DNA of 64,000 bases from Macropodus opercularis (lineage: Eukaryota; Chordata; Actinopteri; Anabantiformes; Osphronemidae): the NCBI GenBank assembly GCA_030770545.1, contig CM061102.1, positions 10,405,501-10,469,500 on the forward strand, read 5' to 3'. The notes under the pieces were generated by a model that made no database searches, had not been told where the DNA came from, and saw only the letters and a list, made by a program, of their open reading frames with translations. Both the position numbers and the translations under genes were made by a program. Below, in pieces: positions 12,701 through 24,130 of the stretch; position 1 is the stretch's first letter, and every line of letters begins with the position of its first letter.

Positions 12701-15271
12701 ATCTGCAATTTGAGAATTTTACCACTTTTACTACTTTTATTACTAATCAAACGTAGCTTGCGAGCAACTGTTGCAGCAGAAAAATCAACAACAAGTCTTG
12801 TGGTAGCTTAAGGGCTTATACCGGATCTTCCATTAAACAAAGTTTGAAAGACGCAGAGTCACCGACAGCTTTTCTGCTTACTGCTTACCGACGGCCAAGT
12901 CCAGCTGCATCTAGGGTATAGTTTGCCACAAGTGTCAGGCCTCAGTGAGACGTCTAAAATGCACCTTGTCATCAGCTGGGCTCTGTCACGGGGAGGGAAG
13001 TCAACGCGCTGTCACCTCGTTGGCGGCGCATCGAGAGTCGGGTGAAAGTGCCCCTTGATGGAAACTGTCTCCCGCATTGTCACGACACTCTCTGTCTACA
13101 AACAGGCCTGACGACGCACACAAAGCTAAGAGCTACACAAAGTTTCCTTTGAAGAAAGCGTGATTCGAACGACTGAAGGTGCTACATTTTCATCACGATT
13201 GTCAGGGACGGTGGCTCCCTCCCTCGCTCCCTCCTACTGGGTCAGGGTAGATAAATAAGACAGGACGGTGCTGTATGGGCTCTGTAGGTGGAGTCAAAGA
13301 CGGATCTACACCTACATGACACATCAGTGTGCTGAGCGTTAAATAGGGAGACAGGGCAACATCCTCAGATTATACACGTAATCTGTCCTGCCTGTGCCTG
13401 TGCACGGAGTCAAGAGACCACTGTTCATCATCTTAAACAGCCTGGGAGTCACATGTCCACTTTTTGGACCACAGAACAAAGACGTGCACTTGTTGGGCCA
13501 TAACGCACTGCTGCAGCTTTTATCCAAAGCGCCGCGCCGTTAATAAGAGGACAGAGGTTCATTCTAATCACATTCCATATTTTGTTGCCATTATAGTAAT
13601 TATATTCTTACTTCGCAGACGGATTCTGCCACTTACTGAGGAAGCCTGGAGATTCAGAGTGTTATTTTCTTTAAACTGCCTCATGGCTGTTTAAGTACTC
13701 TAAAACAGGCCCATGATGTCACTGTTTACTGCTCTAACCCTCCATCTTCTCCCCTCCCATCACCCTCTGTTCATAATCATTTACTTGTCTCCCTTCCCTT
13801 TGCAGCTGTCAGAATTAAACTGTACATGATTGTTGCCATCACGTCTCTTGCTTCCTGGCTGCTGCTAACCCCAAATCAACATCCCTGCTTCTTAGTGATG
13901 TTCATTGCAATTGTTCGGAAAATTGTTTGTTTTGAAACTGGAAAATCAAATAGCAAGATGTGAAATAAAGAGCATCTGATTGGCTTCCAGTGTTGCCTAT
14001 GTTGATTTGAATTAAGTTCAAATGAGGGCATGTGGGTTAATTTGTTTGTCTGTATGCGTGTGCTCGTGTGTAGTATAAATACACTAGTCACTTCTGCTCT
14101 AGCTGTCTGTGTCAGAGCACACGACAATAAAAAGCATCTTTGTGGACTTTCTTGCTGTGAGCGGCTGCACAGACCTGACAACATCCGTGTTATAATTAAG
14201 ACAGATTTTCCCCAACAAGCGTTTAATAGTGTGTCTGATTAGGAAAGCCACACTTCCCTAAAGCCCCGAGGCTGGGCGTTCAGTCAGGGGAGATTTTATT
14301 GACAGCTATTGAATGATCTACAGTTGTAGGGTGAGAAAACGCAGGATGTCTAAATGAAGTCGACAAGTAAATCGATGCTGCGTTTAAGACAGACGAACAC
14401 ACGAACTCACATCCTGGTTTTAGTCCAAATTGCTTGTATGTGAGCAAAGTCTACTTATCTCGAATCAAGTAATAGTGAGGGACACTGACTTAAAACTTGA
14501 AACTATTTATTCATATATTTTAGCATATGAGGCCAATAACATAATTAGCTTAGGGAGGCAGGTTCAGGTAGCTCTCTACAAAAATCAACAAAGAACAAAG
14601 CAGATAGATGTAAAAATATTAAAAATTCATTTACTTTAGCATTAATTTGTTCTACTGTTATTACTTCTAGCTTTCTTTGTGCTTACAGTTTATTTTATCC
14701 ACGTTTTAACGTTCAATCAACCAAACTGTCTGATGGAAAGATATTAGAACGACTTCTTAAATAGCTTTAACCTACTTTTACACTGGTGGATCTCATTTCT
14801 GATCTAAAAACCACGTCGCATGTCTTTTCACAGGCCCCTAAAAGCGCAGGTGTTGGAGACAACAGAGCCTCCGTTTGATTTAGGTTTTGTTCCAAAAGAA
14901 GCGCGTGTTATGATGTTTTTGTGTTTATACAGCGAACTGAGCTCCATTATAATGAATGAAGCTAATTATAATTGATCTCATCTTGCTTTGATCCCATGAG
15001 ACCATCCTAACTACCCCTAAAAACACGTGCCATGAGCTGAGCAGCACCACGTTGGCGGGTGGGTCACATGGGTGGAGGTAAAATGGCCGTTTAAATTAAA
15101 ATTAGACTACAAACATATACAGTATGTTTATCCTAATCTTGGTTAGAGTTTGTGGCTGAACTAAATGTGTGTGCGTGGGGGCTCGGGTGCTACTGTAGGT
15201 CTATGGAAAGAAGCAGAGCAGGAGAAGTTGGAGAGAGCAGCAGCCACACAGAACATGGACAGAGCGTTTAC

Positions 15272-15391
15272 CTGGCCCTGTGCTCTGTGGGTACGCCAAG
15301 TAGCCGCCTCTTCCACGGGCCCCCCTACCTGAGCCACGCGCTGCTGCTACTGCCGCCGCCGCCACCGGTCCGTACGCTGTAGCTGGGAAGC
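15272..15391 (-). CDS. msi2: Musashi-2 exon: alanine-rich segment plus optional RG-rich segment
   Basis: The 120-nt minus-strand exon is preceded by a CTGCAG acceptor (AG at 15393-15392). It encodes GFPATAYGPVAAAAVAAARG, then SGRGARGRGGYLAYPQSTGP, and ends at a CAG/GTAAAC donor. The first half is the alanine-rich block diagnostic of Musashi-2. A second good donor lies inside the exon: CAG/GTAGGG, with exon end at 15329. Using it removes exactly 57 nt (19 codons), keeps the phase, and gives ARGS followed by a GTNPSRPGG- or GLPDYG-type exon, as in the common mammalian form. The optional part carries a GRGARGRGG motif. In place of a classical pyrimidine tract, the acceptor is preceded by a UGUGUGUAUGUG-type sequence. 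Confidence 0.93.
15329..15391 (-). CDS. msi2: Alternative short form of the alanine-rich Musashi-2 exon
   Basis: Use of the internal donor CAG/GTAGGG (GT at 15328-15327) ends the exon at 15329 and gives a 63-nt exon encoding GFPATAYGPVAAAAVAAARG plus Ser. It leaves the same single G in phase 1 as the long form, so every downstream exon stays in frame. Joined directly to the 2562 exon it gives ARGSGTNPSRPGGF, matching the ARGSGSNPARPGGF junction of the common human protein. That match is the main support for real use of this donor. Confidence 0.7.
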
Positions 15392-15393
15392 CT

Positions 15394-15424
15394 GCAGGCA
15401 CATACACACACATACACACACGTA
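15394..15424 (-). promoter_or_regulatory. UG-rich 3' splice-site region
   Basis: In the transcript the bases before CTGCAG are UGUGUGUAUGUGUGUGUAUG, with few of the C/U runs expected there. UG repeats and UGU-rich RNA are binding sites for TDP-43 and CELF proteins. Regulation here is inferred. Confidence 0.55.
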
Positions 15425-16784
15425 CATCACTTCTTGTGCATGGATGAGTACGTCCCAGAGCTACAGGAGAGTGTTGATACCAGCGCTGAGCTACAGGATA
15501 AAACTATAGCTGTCAGAGAAGGAGGGCTCATGTCGGGGCGACATCTAACAGCAGACTCTTGAAGAACCCCCTGTGATATTCAAAGCCCTGCAGACCCACT
15601 GATCCACACAGAAACAAAGAGAGAGCCCTGAGCAACTCACTGAATATTAGGAAGAAAAAAAGCCCGGGTGTTTGAAATCGCTAAACTGCAGCTCTGAAGT
15701 ACATCCATGATCATGACAGCAAAACAGACTGATTAAATCATTTAATTTCTGCAAATTGTCAACGTACAAAGGATCAACCATTCAGTCGGGCCTCAAGCAG
15801 TTTCTCAACCTGAGACTCACATGAATAAAACATGAGAAAGCTACAGAAACACGCGTGATCTGAGGTTTTCACTGTATTAACAACCTTAATGATGAGCACG
15901 TTACGTTTTGGTGATCACTGCTTAAAAATACACGCTGTTTACTTTGCACAGAGACTGAACATATTTAGAGATGCCAGTGAGTAAAATAACACGTGGGCCG
16001 ATATAAAATGATGAATATACTGTGACGACGTACTCGTTCGTGGAAAGTCCACCGGCCCCAGCACCCGCGACTCTTACGATGACAAGTGGTTCCGAATAAT
16101 GGATGGACGTACTCGAAGGACTTTAAAGTACAAATTAATATCCGGTTTATTTTTAAATAATAGATTTCCGCCAGACTGAAAAGGGGCACATTTGTATTCA
16201 CCTACAGTTTAAAACCGCGAGTAAACCGACTTTGGTTGTGTTTACAATTCATCAAGTCCCTGATTATATTAGTAAAGGAATTTGGCTCTGAGGGGTGTTT
16301 ATGTCACAAGCCTTGGATGAAAGATTATATCCACTTCAGAGCAGCAGAGACAGGGGCATAATAGCCCTGACTCTGGGGACCGTCCCTGCATTTTGCTCAG
16401 GAGTGCTCCCAATTACTGAGAGTTTCTATGGAATCAGAGTCATCGCCTGCAACCCACGAGGCAAAGCACACCACTTTTTTTGTTTGGCTAGTCAGGTAGA
16501 ATACATACAGCAGAAAAACCCCAAAACAAAACATCTTTTACAATCAGATGGAGACATCTGTTGGATGATTTGCCACTCAGCAGAGAATTCAATCAGTCGG
16601 CTGATATGAACACTGAAGGAGCCTCTTGTGTTTGCTTCTTCTTATGTAAACATTTATATTCCACCAACACAGTCTTTTGAGCTTCGAGCTTTTAAAGTAT
16701 GTCTATATACACAGAGAAGAAGTACTGTCAGTTTAAGACTTGTAAAATAAACATCTCAACACAACGCACATTCAAATCGGCTTC

Positions 16785-16900
16785 TTCGGGATCTGATTGT
16801 TACAACAAATATCAGCTTAATAATCAGTGTATAATTAAGCCAACGTGGTATCTGTGAATTGTAATTACACTGTTGGCCTTAATGAACACAGTAGCTGGGG
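16785..16900. promoter_or_regulatory. Candidate conserved non-coding element
   Basis: Contains GATTGTTACAACAA, TAATAATCAG, ATAATTAAGCC and TGTAATTACAC (a palindromic homeodomain-type site). Appearance only. Confidence 0.22.
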
Positions 16901-19900
16901 GTAGCGGAGAGAGACTAGTCCATGCCCAGGGCTCAGGCTCCTCTCTCAGCACAGGAATGGCACGTCATTAGCGCTGGTGATGAGATTCCTCACTCTGGGC
17001 TCAACACTGTGTATGCCTAATCAGCCTCCTAAAATTATCTCCACAGGAAACGCTTTCCTCACGAGCAAAAATTGATCTCCAAATTCCCTCAACTGGAGTC
17101 TCTTAGCTGAACGTGTGTGTCTGTTGGTGTTTCCTTCTATGTTGTGGCCATATTCTGACTTCGGACTGTGGTTCAGACATCACAAAATGACACAGGACAC
17201 CTCAGAGGGTTATTTTTTGAATGCGGTGGAGGTAAGAGAAGCACCAGCAGGTGACCTATTTTTTTTTTTTTCCTTGCACTGCCACTCCGCACGAAGAGGG
17301 GCTCACACAAGAGACTGATGAAAGGACGGGTGGGATGGAGGGAGGGGGAGGCGGGGAGGAGGTGACAGGGCAGGGTCAGATGAGCTGGAGCCAAAGAGAA
17401 AAACACATAGCTTTTCATCAGCCGGCTGAGAAGGAGGTAATTCACAACTCTGTCGACACAATATGACCACGGATGTTGGGTGTGAGGTGCAGTCATGCTG
17501 CGACTGGCAGGCAGCTGAAGAAGAAAACGAAATACCACTTTTCCTCCCCCCAACTATTTAACAGCTCAAGAGAGAAGAAGGGACTAAGGCTGCACAGGGA
17601 CTGGAGTAAAGAATAAAAACAGGACAACTATCACCCACATTTACGCTGCTGCAGCAGCTGCACGCCGGGAACTGATTCCAACTGTTCGACGAATATGAAC
17701 ATTCTCCACCTCTTTTCACAAAAACACAAATCATTTCTGATACCGCACTAATGATGGCCACGCACCCCTGCATCCCCACTTCTGGTCCACACGGCCGCTG
17801 TGCCGAGCAGCGTTCCATGCGACGGTCTCCACCTCTGCTTCCTTCCCCTCCTCTCCCGCCCTTCCTCAGGTCTGAATCCATCTTCCCCACGCTGCCATTG
17901 TCATGACACCCCCAGTAGACCCACTGGCTTGGAAGTTAGTTGCGGGCAAAGTTGTGGTGAGAGATTAACTTTGCAGGATTAGGTAGGTTAATTAATAGAT
18001 GGCTGCTGCTCATTGTTTTGTGCTCACGCTGTAAGAAGCCACCCAAGAGAAGCGCTGCAGCATTAAATCAATTTCATGGCCCTTTTATTACTGAGGAGAT
18101 AAAGCCAATATTTAGCTTTCAATTCTTCACAATTATTGGGCCCCTGCTTTGCCACTTGAGTGGATGCGCTTGGCTGGGGACAAGGACACATCTGTTTATG
18201 AGCTGTGGAGGCCCGGGGGCCTTGGTGTCCGGACTCCGGGGAACTGTCCTCAGCTTTTCGTCCTCAAGCTTGTAGCACATCAATTCAGCCTTCTTCAGGA
18301 GTGCATGCAGAGACTACGGCTGATTACGCTTGAAGAAAGAAAAGGATCGTCTCCTAAATCGACCGGTTTCACCAATAGTGTATTTTGCAATTGTACAGTT
18401 GTGAAGCTTTGACATTGAAGTTTATCTCCTGAAACATGGGACATTAATGTGATAAATAAAGCTAAGGTGAGTGTGTGTGGGCTCTTTTCACATACTGCCG
18501 TAGTTGTCCCTGCTTGCATGCTGACTCTCTCTACTCTACCTCTACCTGTATTTCTGAGTCTCTGTGAACTGAAGCAGGGAGACGCAGTCTGGGCACTGAC
18601 ACTAGTGATCAAACAGCACTTTGCAGTTTTTGCATCAAGGTTTCTTGGGGTTTTTGTTGGTGCCACACTTCTGCATAGGTCAAAAGCTTTGTTTTCTCCT
18701 TTGCTAAGCTGTCTGAAACTCCAAACGCTACATTTCATTTTTCCTCTGCTACATTTTCGGTACGTAGATCCGTTTCTTGGCATACTGACTTTCTTTACTG
18801 CCAGAGACTAACTTGCTGATCCTATTACTCAGAGAACCTCACAATGAAACGTTGCATTATGCATCAATAAGGTCCTATTTATGTCCTATGAGTCTGACAA
18901 CAGTTTGACTGATGTTAATATAATCTGTACTGTTCTTTGGCCCAAAACTGCCAGCAGCAGCTCCCTTGTCACTGACAGATGAGCGCCATCATTCATAGAG
19001 CACTCCACTCATATCTGCTATAAGAAGAAATGGATGGCGTGCACAGAGGAGCCAAGGGACAGTTGATAGAGGACTTGTATAGAAACGCTATGGATCAAAT
19101 AAGCTCTTAATTAGTATCACTGGTGATTTCCACTGTACTAAAGCAGAAATGTTGACAGGTTTCAAGCAATGAATACATATTTACAGTAAATGCACAGTTA
19201 AATTGAAATGTGAATAATAAACTGCAATCTGTGTTGGCTAGATAGAAATATACAGGTGTTACTACCTTCATTTGTTGATTGACATTAAGCGTTTGTAGAA
19301 GCAACAGCTTTATTAAAGAAAGCTTAAAGGGAGCTCGAGAGGGAGACGTATTTCAGTGCACAGCTACACTCACTAGGACACAGAGACTAAAAACCTGAGG
19401 GAGAAATTAAGCCAGATGCAGACAGATGTGTCCAACTGTGCAAAGAGTTCTGAACAAGGACGGGGCAAGACGAGGGAAAACGATGGCCAGGCCAACAGAA
19501 CAGTCATCAGTAAAGAAGAATAGGCATTAAAGGATATTTAAAAGCAAGGCATTAAAACATATATATTATATAAATTAACTGATTTGCTTATGTAACTACT
19601 ACTGCGCTGCACATTGTTTACCTCAGTAGTTAAGATCTGATTCAATTCAGTGTAAAACAATGTGAGGACATTCACAAAGAGGGTGCCTGTTTATTTAGTC
19701 ACTCTGTCAGTGAATCACACTTAAAGGACACCCCGGCGGAAATCAGTCTGCTGATAAGTCATAGCAGAGGCTATGAAGCCCACTGCCGCCTTCTCACAGG
19801 AGGAGGGAGGCTTCTGTCAGACTCCACTTCATCAATAGCCTTTTATAATCTATAGACACACATATAGGCCAAATAAAGAAAATAAAAGAAACAATATCAG

Positions 19901-22014
19901 TTACAAAAGAGACAGCCACCTAGCAAGACATCTTTTCATCTCCAGACTGACAAGTGTCTCATTGTTGTCATCCTTCAGTGCTACTTTGTTGTTGTTGAAA
20001 GCATCTCTGGGTTGTTGTTATCAAAGGCATAAATCACAGAGCTGGAGAGTGCCAGGTGGCTTTCATACGAACTGCTGCACACATGCTCATGTCTCACCTC
20101 TCCTCTGATCAGCAGAGACCTACAGCGCACACAGAAATTCCCCTCCACATAAAACACAGAAGCCGGAGTTTGGGAACGAGCCAGAGAGAGAGGGAGAGCT
20201 TTTACATGCGCACCAATAATTCAATTACGACAGGACTAATGCAATACGCATATTATTGCAACTCTCATGTAAACATCTTAAACGGGTTATCTTACTCACA
20301 TTAAGGTCCTAATCGGAATAACCATAACTTCATTAACACGGCTGAGTTTCTTGTCAGTCATCTGAATCATTCTTGTGGTTTCGTGCGCCTCCTTTCTTTC
20401 AGCGTTCGAGTTCTGTGCACACACTAAAAAGGTCGCACACAGAACAGGATGCCAGGCAGGATGTCTCCAACTACAGCTCATAGCTGCGGGAGGGTTGGCT
20501 TTCAAGTAAAATAACAGTAAAATGCAACTGGCAAATGGCAACAGTTTTTGGCACACCAGCCGTTTGTGGTTAAGGCTTGAGAATTATGATTATGGGGAGG
20601 AAAAGAGTCAATTACAAAAGCTAAGTGAGCTCAGACGTCAGCAAAGTGCAGCTTTATCATTTCTTACACCTTCGAACGCAGAGATGAGGCCAGGAAGCAG
20701 ATATATTTGATGAAACCTTAACTGGGTAACCTTTCAGGAGCACAGAGAACTAAAACCCATGCAGCAGAAAGTACACGTCCTGTTACGAGACGTAATCCAA
20801 TGCTGTGTACATCCACCTATTTGCACCGTGTTGGTGCCACCAGAACAGAGGTCTGGGTTCTGACACCCAGCATAATCTGAGCTGCAACATCGTCACAGCT
20901 TTGTTAAATCATCGAATCATCGCAGAGCAGCAAGGATGATATAATACTGACATAGTTCATGTTCTTATTGCTTTATCTCTTTATTAAACCAAAAGCCTGT
21001 CCAAAAGCTCACGATGAACCCAAACCATAAAATCTATCACCTTATTTCTATTTAACGCTAAAGTTCAATTATAATTCACTCTGATAAAGACAAGATTTGC
21101 TCTTTAATTACATTTTTCATTTTGATTTATTGATGAAGCCATTCCGTTAGTAGCGATGTAGTGTAGCAGTGCTCAATTAAACACTGTAAAGAGACAAACC
21201 TGTTTCTGTGGTACAATCTCTTTTTTCCCTTGTCGTATCCATTTATTACTTAAGAGTAAAGTAGAATTACCTAGTAATCTATGTTTGGAACTTAAAATGC
21301 GCTCAGACTCCAACTACCTATCAGACCCTGAGCACCGTGTGTGGCTGTGATGTTGTGGCGAGGTGCAGCGAGCCCAGGAGAAGCTCACTGTCTTTTTCTT
21401 CAGCTCACAGTGACAAGGGGCTGTGTCTTTGTAGCTGAAGTGCATGGCAGCATAGCATCAAAGAGGACAAACTAGGGTCTTTATTGAAGTGTAGCCACAC
21501 TTTCAACCTTTTCTTTGTACTCCGTCCAGTGCACTCCAGTAAAAAGGAAACGTCTCCTATGCTGCGAACTGATCTAAACGCGCTCTGCTGCCTCACAAAC
21601 CTCGATATAACTCCGTCACTGCCACACGTGCACATGAACGCAGCGCAAAACAACGCGGCGGGCAAAAAATAGAATTCAAAAAGAAGTAAATCAGCCAGAA
21701 AAAGATAAGCCAAAGACATTTAAATAAACCTGGATGGTTTGTGAACGGGACTAGGCCCTGGTGAACATCTTTAACACTGAGGCACTTTACGACGGTGACT
21801 TAGAGCTGAGAGACAGGGAGGACACAGATGTCCGACCTTGCAGTGGTGCTTATGTAACGGTCTGCTTCAGTGCGTTTAACGGCAGCGCTTCATTCCAACC
21901 TGGGATCAGACAATGCAACACGTCTCTGCAGAGCAATCTCCTCTGACATCTCTTCTGACACTCATGAGACTATGAAAATGTCCTGCGAGCTCGGAGTGAA
22001 TCGGTTGTTATGGC

Positions 22015-22140
22015 CCTGCCTGTGAGGTCCCCGCGGAGCCAATCATACTAATTAAAGGAGACGACGTAAGCCTCCTCTCATTACTGTCCAAGTAAACAGC
22101 CTTAATTTTGTATGCATTTTAATGCCCATCTCCCAGTTCG
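22015..22140. promoter_or_regulatory. Candidate conserved non-coding element
   Basis: Contains CCAATCATACTAATTAAAGG, CCTTAATTTTG and ATGCATTTTAAT: several homeodomain/POU-like cores within about 100 bases in the 14.7-kb intron. Appearance only. Confidence 0.22.
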
Positions 22141-24093
22141 GGAGCGTGGGGGGAGGGGACAGATGGATGATGAAGAAGGGTAAATTCAAGTTTTGCGATA
22201 AACGTCATTTCATCATTGTCATATAAGTGAAATGTTTGTGGATGTGCACTGATCGCCGAATCCCTGACACAGATGAATGTGCTCCTGATTGACCTGATGA
22301 CTAATTTACACTGGACTTAAAGCCAAATGTATAAATGTCAGTAATAATAATAATCACCACAGGGTGAAGCAGCTTTGTAGACACTGTTTCATTATAAGGA
22401 TTCTGCAGCTTACACTACAGTATGTTCCAGCCGGCTCCATGCATTGCAGTTACACAAGCCAGCCCTGCTCTAGATGCACGGGGCAAGTGTGCTAAAATGT
22501 GTCACGACCCAAAAATAGCACAGCAACATCGGCTTCCGCTGATTACTGGGGCAGTAATCGATGCTTTCAGAGGCCGCATGGAGAAGCCTGTGTGCTGTGA
22601 GTAGGATTAAATGCACGCATGCGATACTCAATAGCCAACAATGACAGAGCAGAAGCATGGGTGTAAATGTCTGCAGATTTAGAAAATGCTCCACGACACA
22701 TTTCCTACATAGGGCTGAAGGCAAAGCAGTGGTCCTTCAGTAGCTACGGCCCAAACTTCAGGAAGCAGAAACGAGCTCTTCCAGCTCCAGACTCACTTTG
22801 CCCTCATACAGCCTCCAGCTGCTACAGCTAACATGAAGCGAACAGTAAATATGCGCCAACCGGCGAGTTAACCGAACGCTCACGACGCACCTTCCTACAG
22901 CTGTCGTTGAGTGTGTTCAGCTTGTTGTTTGCTGTTCGAATGGACGGAGGAGTTACTTCCTGCAGCCTCTCTCTCTCTGTGTCTGTTTGGTGGGAGCAAA
23001 GTGCTCCTTGTGCCCATTAGCTCTAATTACCTGGCCTGAGGCAGGTAAGTCGCCCTATTTACAGAGCCAGGCCTGTACACAACCACCTGAGGTTTTCTGA
23101 CTTGCGTATACGCTTGACAGGCAGCTATAGGAATGCAAGGAACATTTAGCCACATCTGACAACATGTGTCATAAATTCAAACGAAGGACCTTTAAATGCA
23201 GAACGCCGCATAGTGTGCGAAAGCAGCAGGGGTGTGAATGCCTTCTGAAACCACTGGACATGGGAAAGAGTAGATGAGAGCAACTGGAGAGCTATTACCA
23301 GCGTCTGCAGGAGGGAGGGATTGTGGGAAAGGAGGGGGCAGCTGGGTATAGACATAGTAAGGAGGCGACTCTGTCCCTGGAGCTCCCAAACAGTGGGTGG
23401 CATCAAAACAACAGGCAGCAGACACAGAGCATGTCTACCACACATTATACTCCTCTGCTTACTCCCATGTCTCTGCTCCTTTTCTGTCCTCCTGCTGGTC
23501 TCCAGCAGTGTCCAGAGGTTGCAGACATGAACGAGGCAGGGCAGCTCAAGTTTCATTTCTAGACCAGCGGCTCAACAGCCTGGACATAATGAGCTTTAGT
23601 GTTGCCACTCTGCCTCTTACAGCAGCTCATCTTCCCCACCACAGGAACCTAGACTCTAGGTCTCCTTGGCAGACTGCTCGCCTGCTCGGTGTGTGAGGAT
23701 GTGCCTGCTGTCCTAGGGTGAGTTAAAACCGGGCAAATGAGGTGAGCCTCTGCTTCCACTTTCAGGAAATAGCCAACCTTTGAGTTTTGCTTGTGTCAGG
23801 GTGCAGTGGCTGGTTTCGCAGTGACTGGTGTCGACACGTCTGAGGAGACACATGTGCCCGAGCATGCAACACATACAGATGTGCAGTAACTTACATCTGT
23901 CTGTGGTAGCGCACACACACTGTGCATGAACCAGGCTGGAGTGTTGTGGGAGTGGTCTCACCCTGACTGCACATACAGAAGTAGACAGGGCCTGACATAC
24001 AGTGCTGCACACTGACGTCAGAGCAGCACACTCACTGCTGTCAGCGGGAGCAGAGTCACGGCCTGGGGAGATCTGGGAGTGCATGCGAGTGCA

Positions 24094-24095
<2 letters not shown>

Positions 24096-24129
<34 letters not shown>
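24096..24129 (+). repeat. GT microsatellite
   Basis: An uninterrupted TG dinucleotide run of 34 bases in the 14.7-kb intron, far from any exon. It produces a poly-His/Thr open frame on the minus strand, which is not a gene. Confidence 0.97.

Positions 24130-24130
<1 letters not shown>

Larger units (their letters stand above)
6453..15271 (-). other. Intron upstream of the 180-nt exon
   Basis: About 8.8 kb. On the acceptor side is a C-rich pyrimidine tract, which is a G-quadruplex motif on the plus strand (6470-6488). It also holds a G9 run (7744-7752), TAATA-type A/T repeats (7936-7974 and 9731-9764) and a degenerate fish interspersed repeat (about 8594-8803). I looked for the alternative exon known from some mammalian Musashi-2 isoforms (NSYSAQPNFGAP-like) and did not find it. 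Confidence 0.75.

Noticed and set aside
13139..13200. GATTCGAAC string suggesting a tRNA T-arm
   Set aside because: No acceptor stem, D-arm or anticodon arm can be paired around it.
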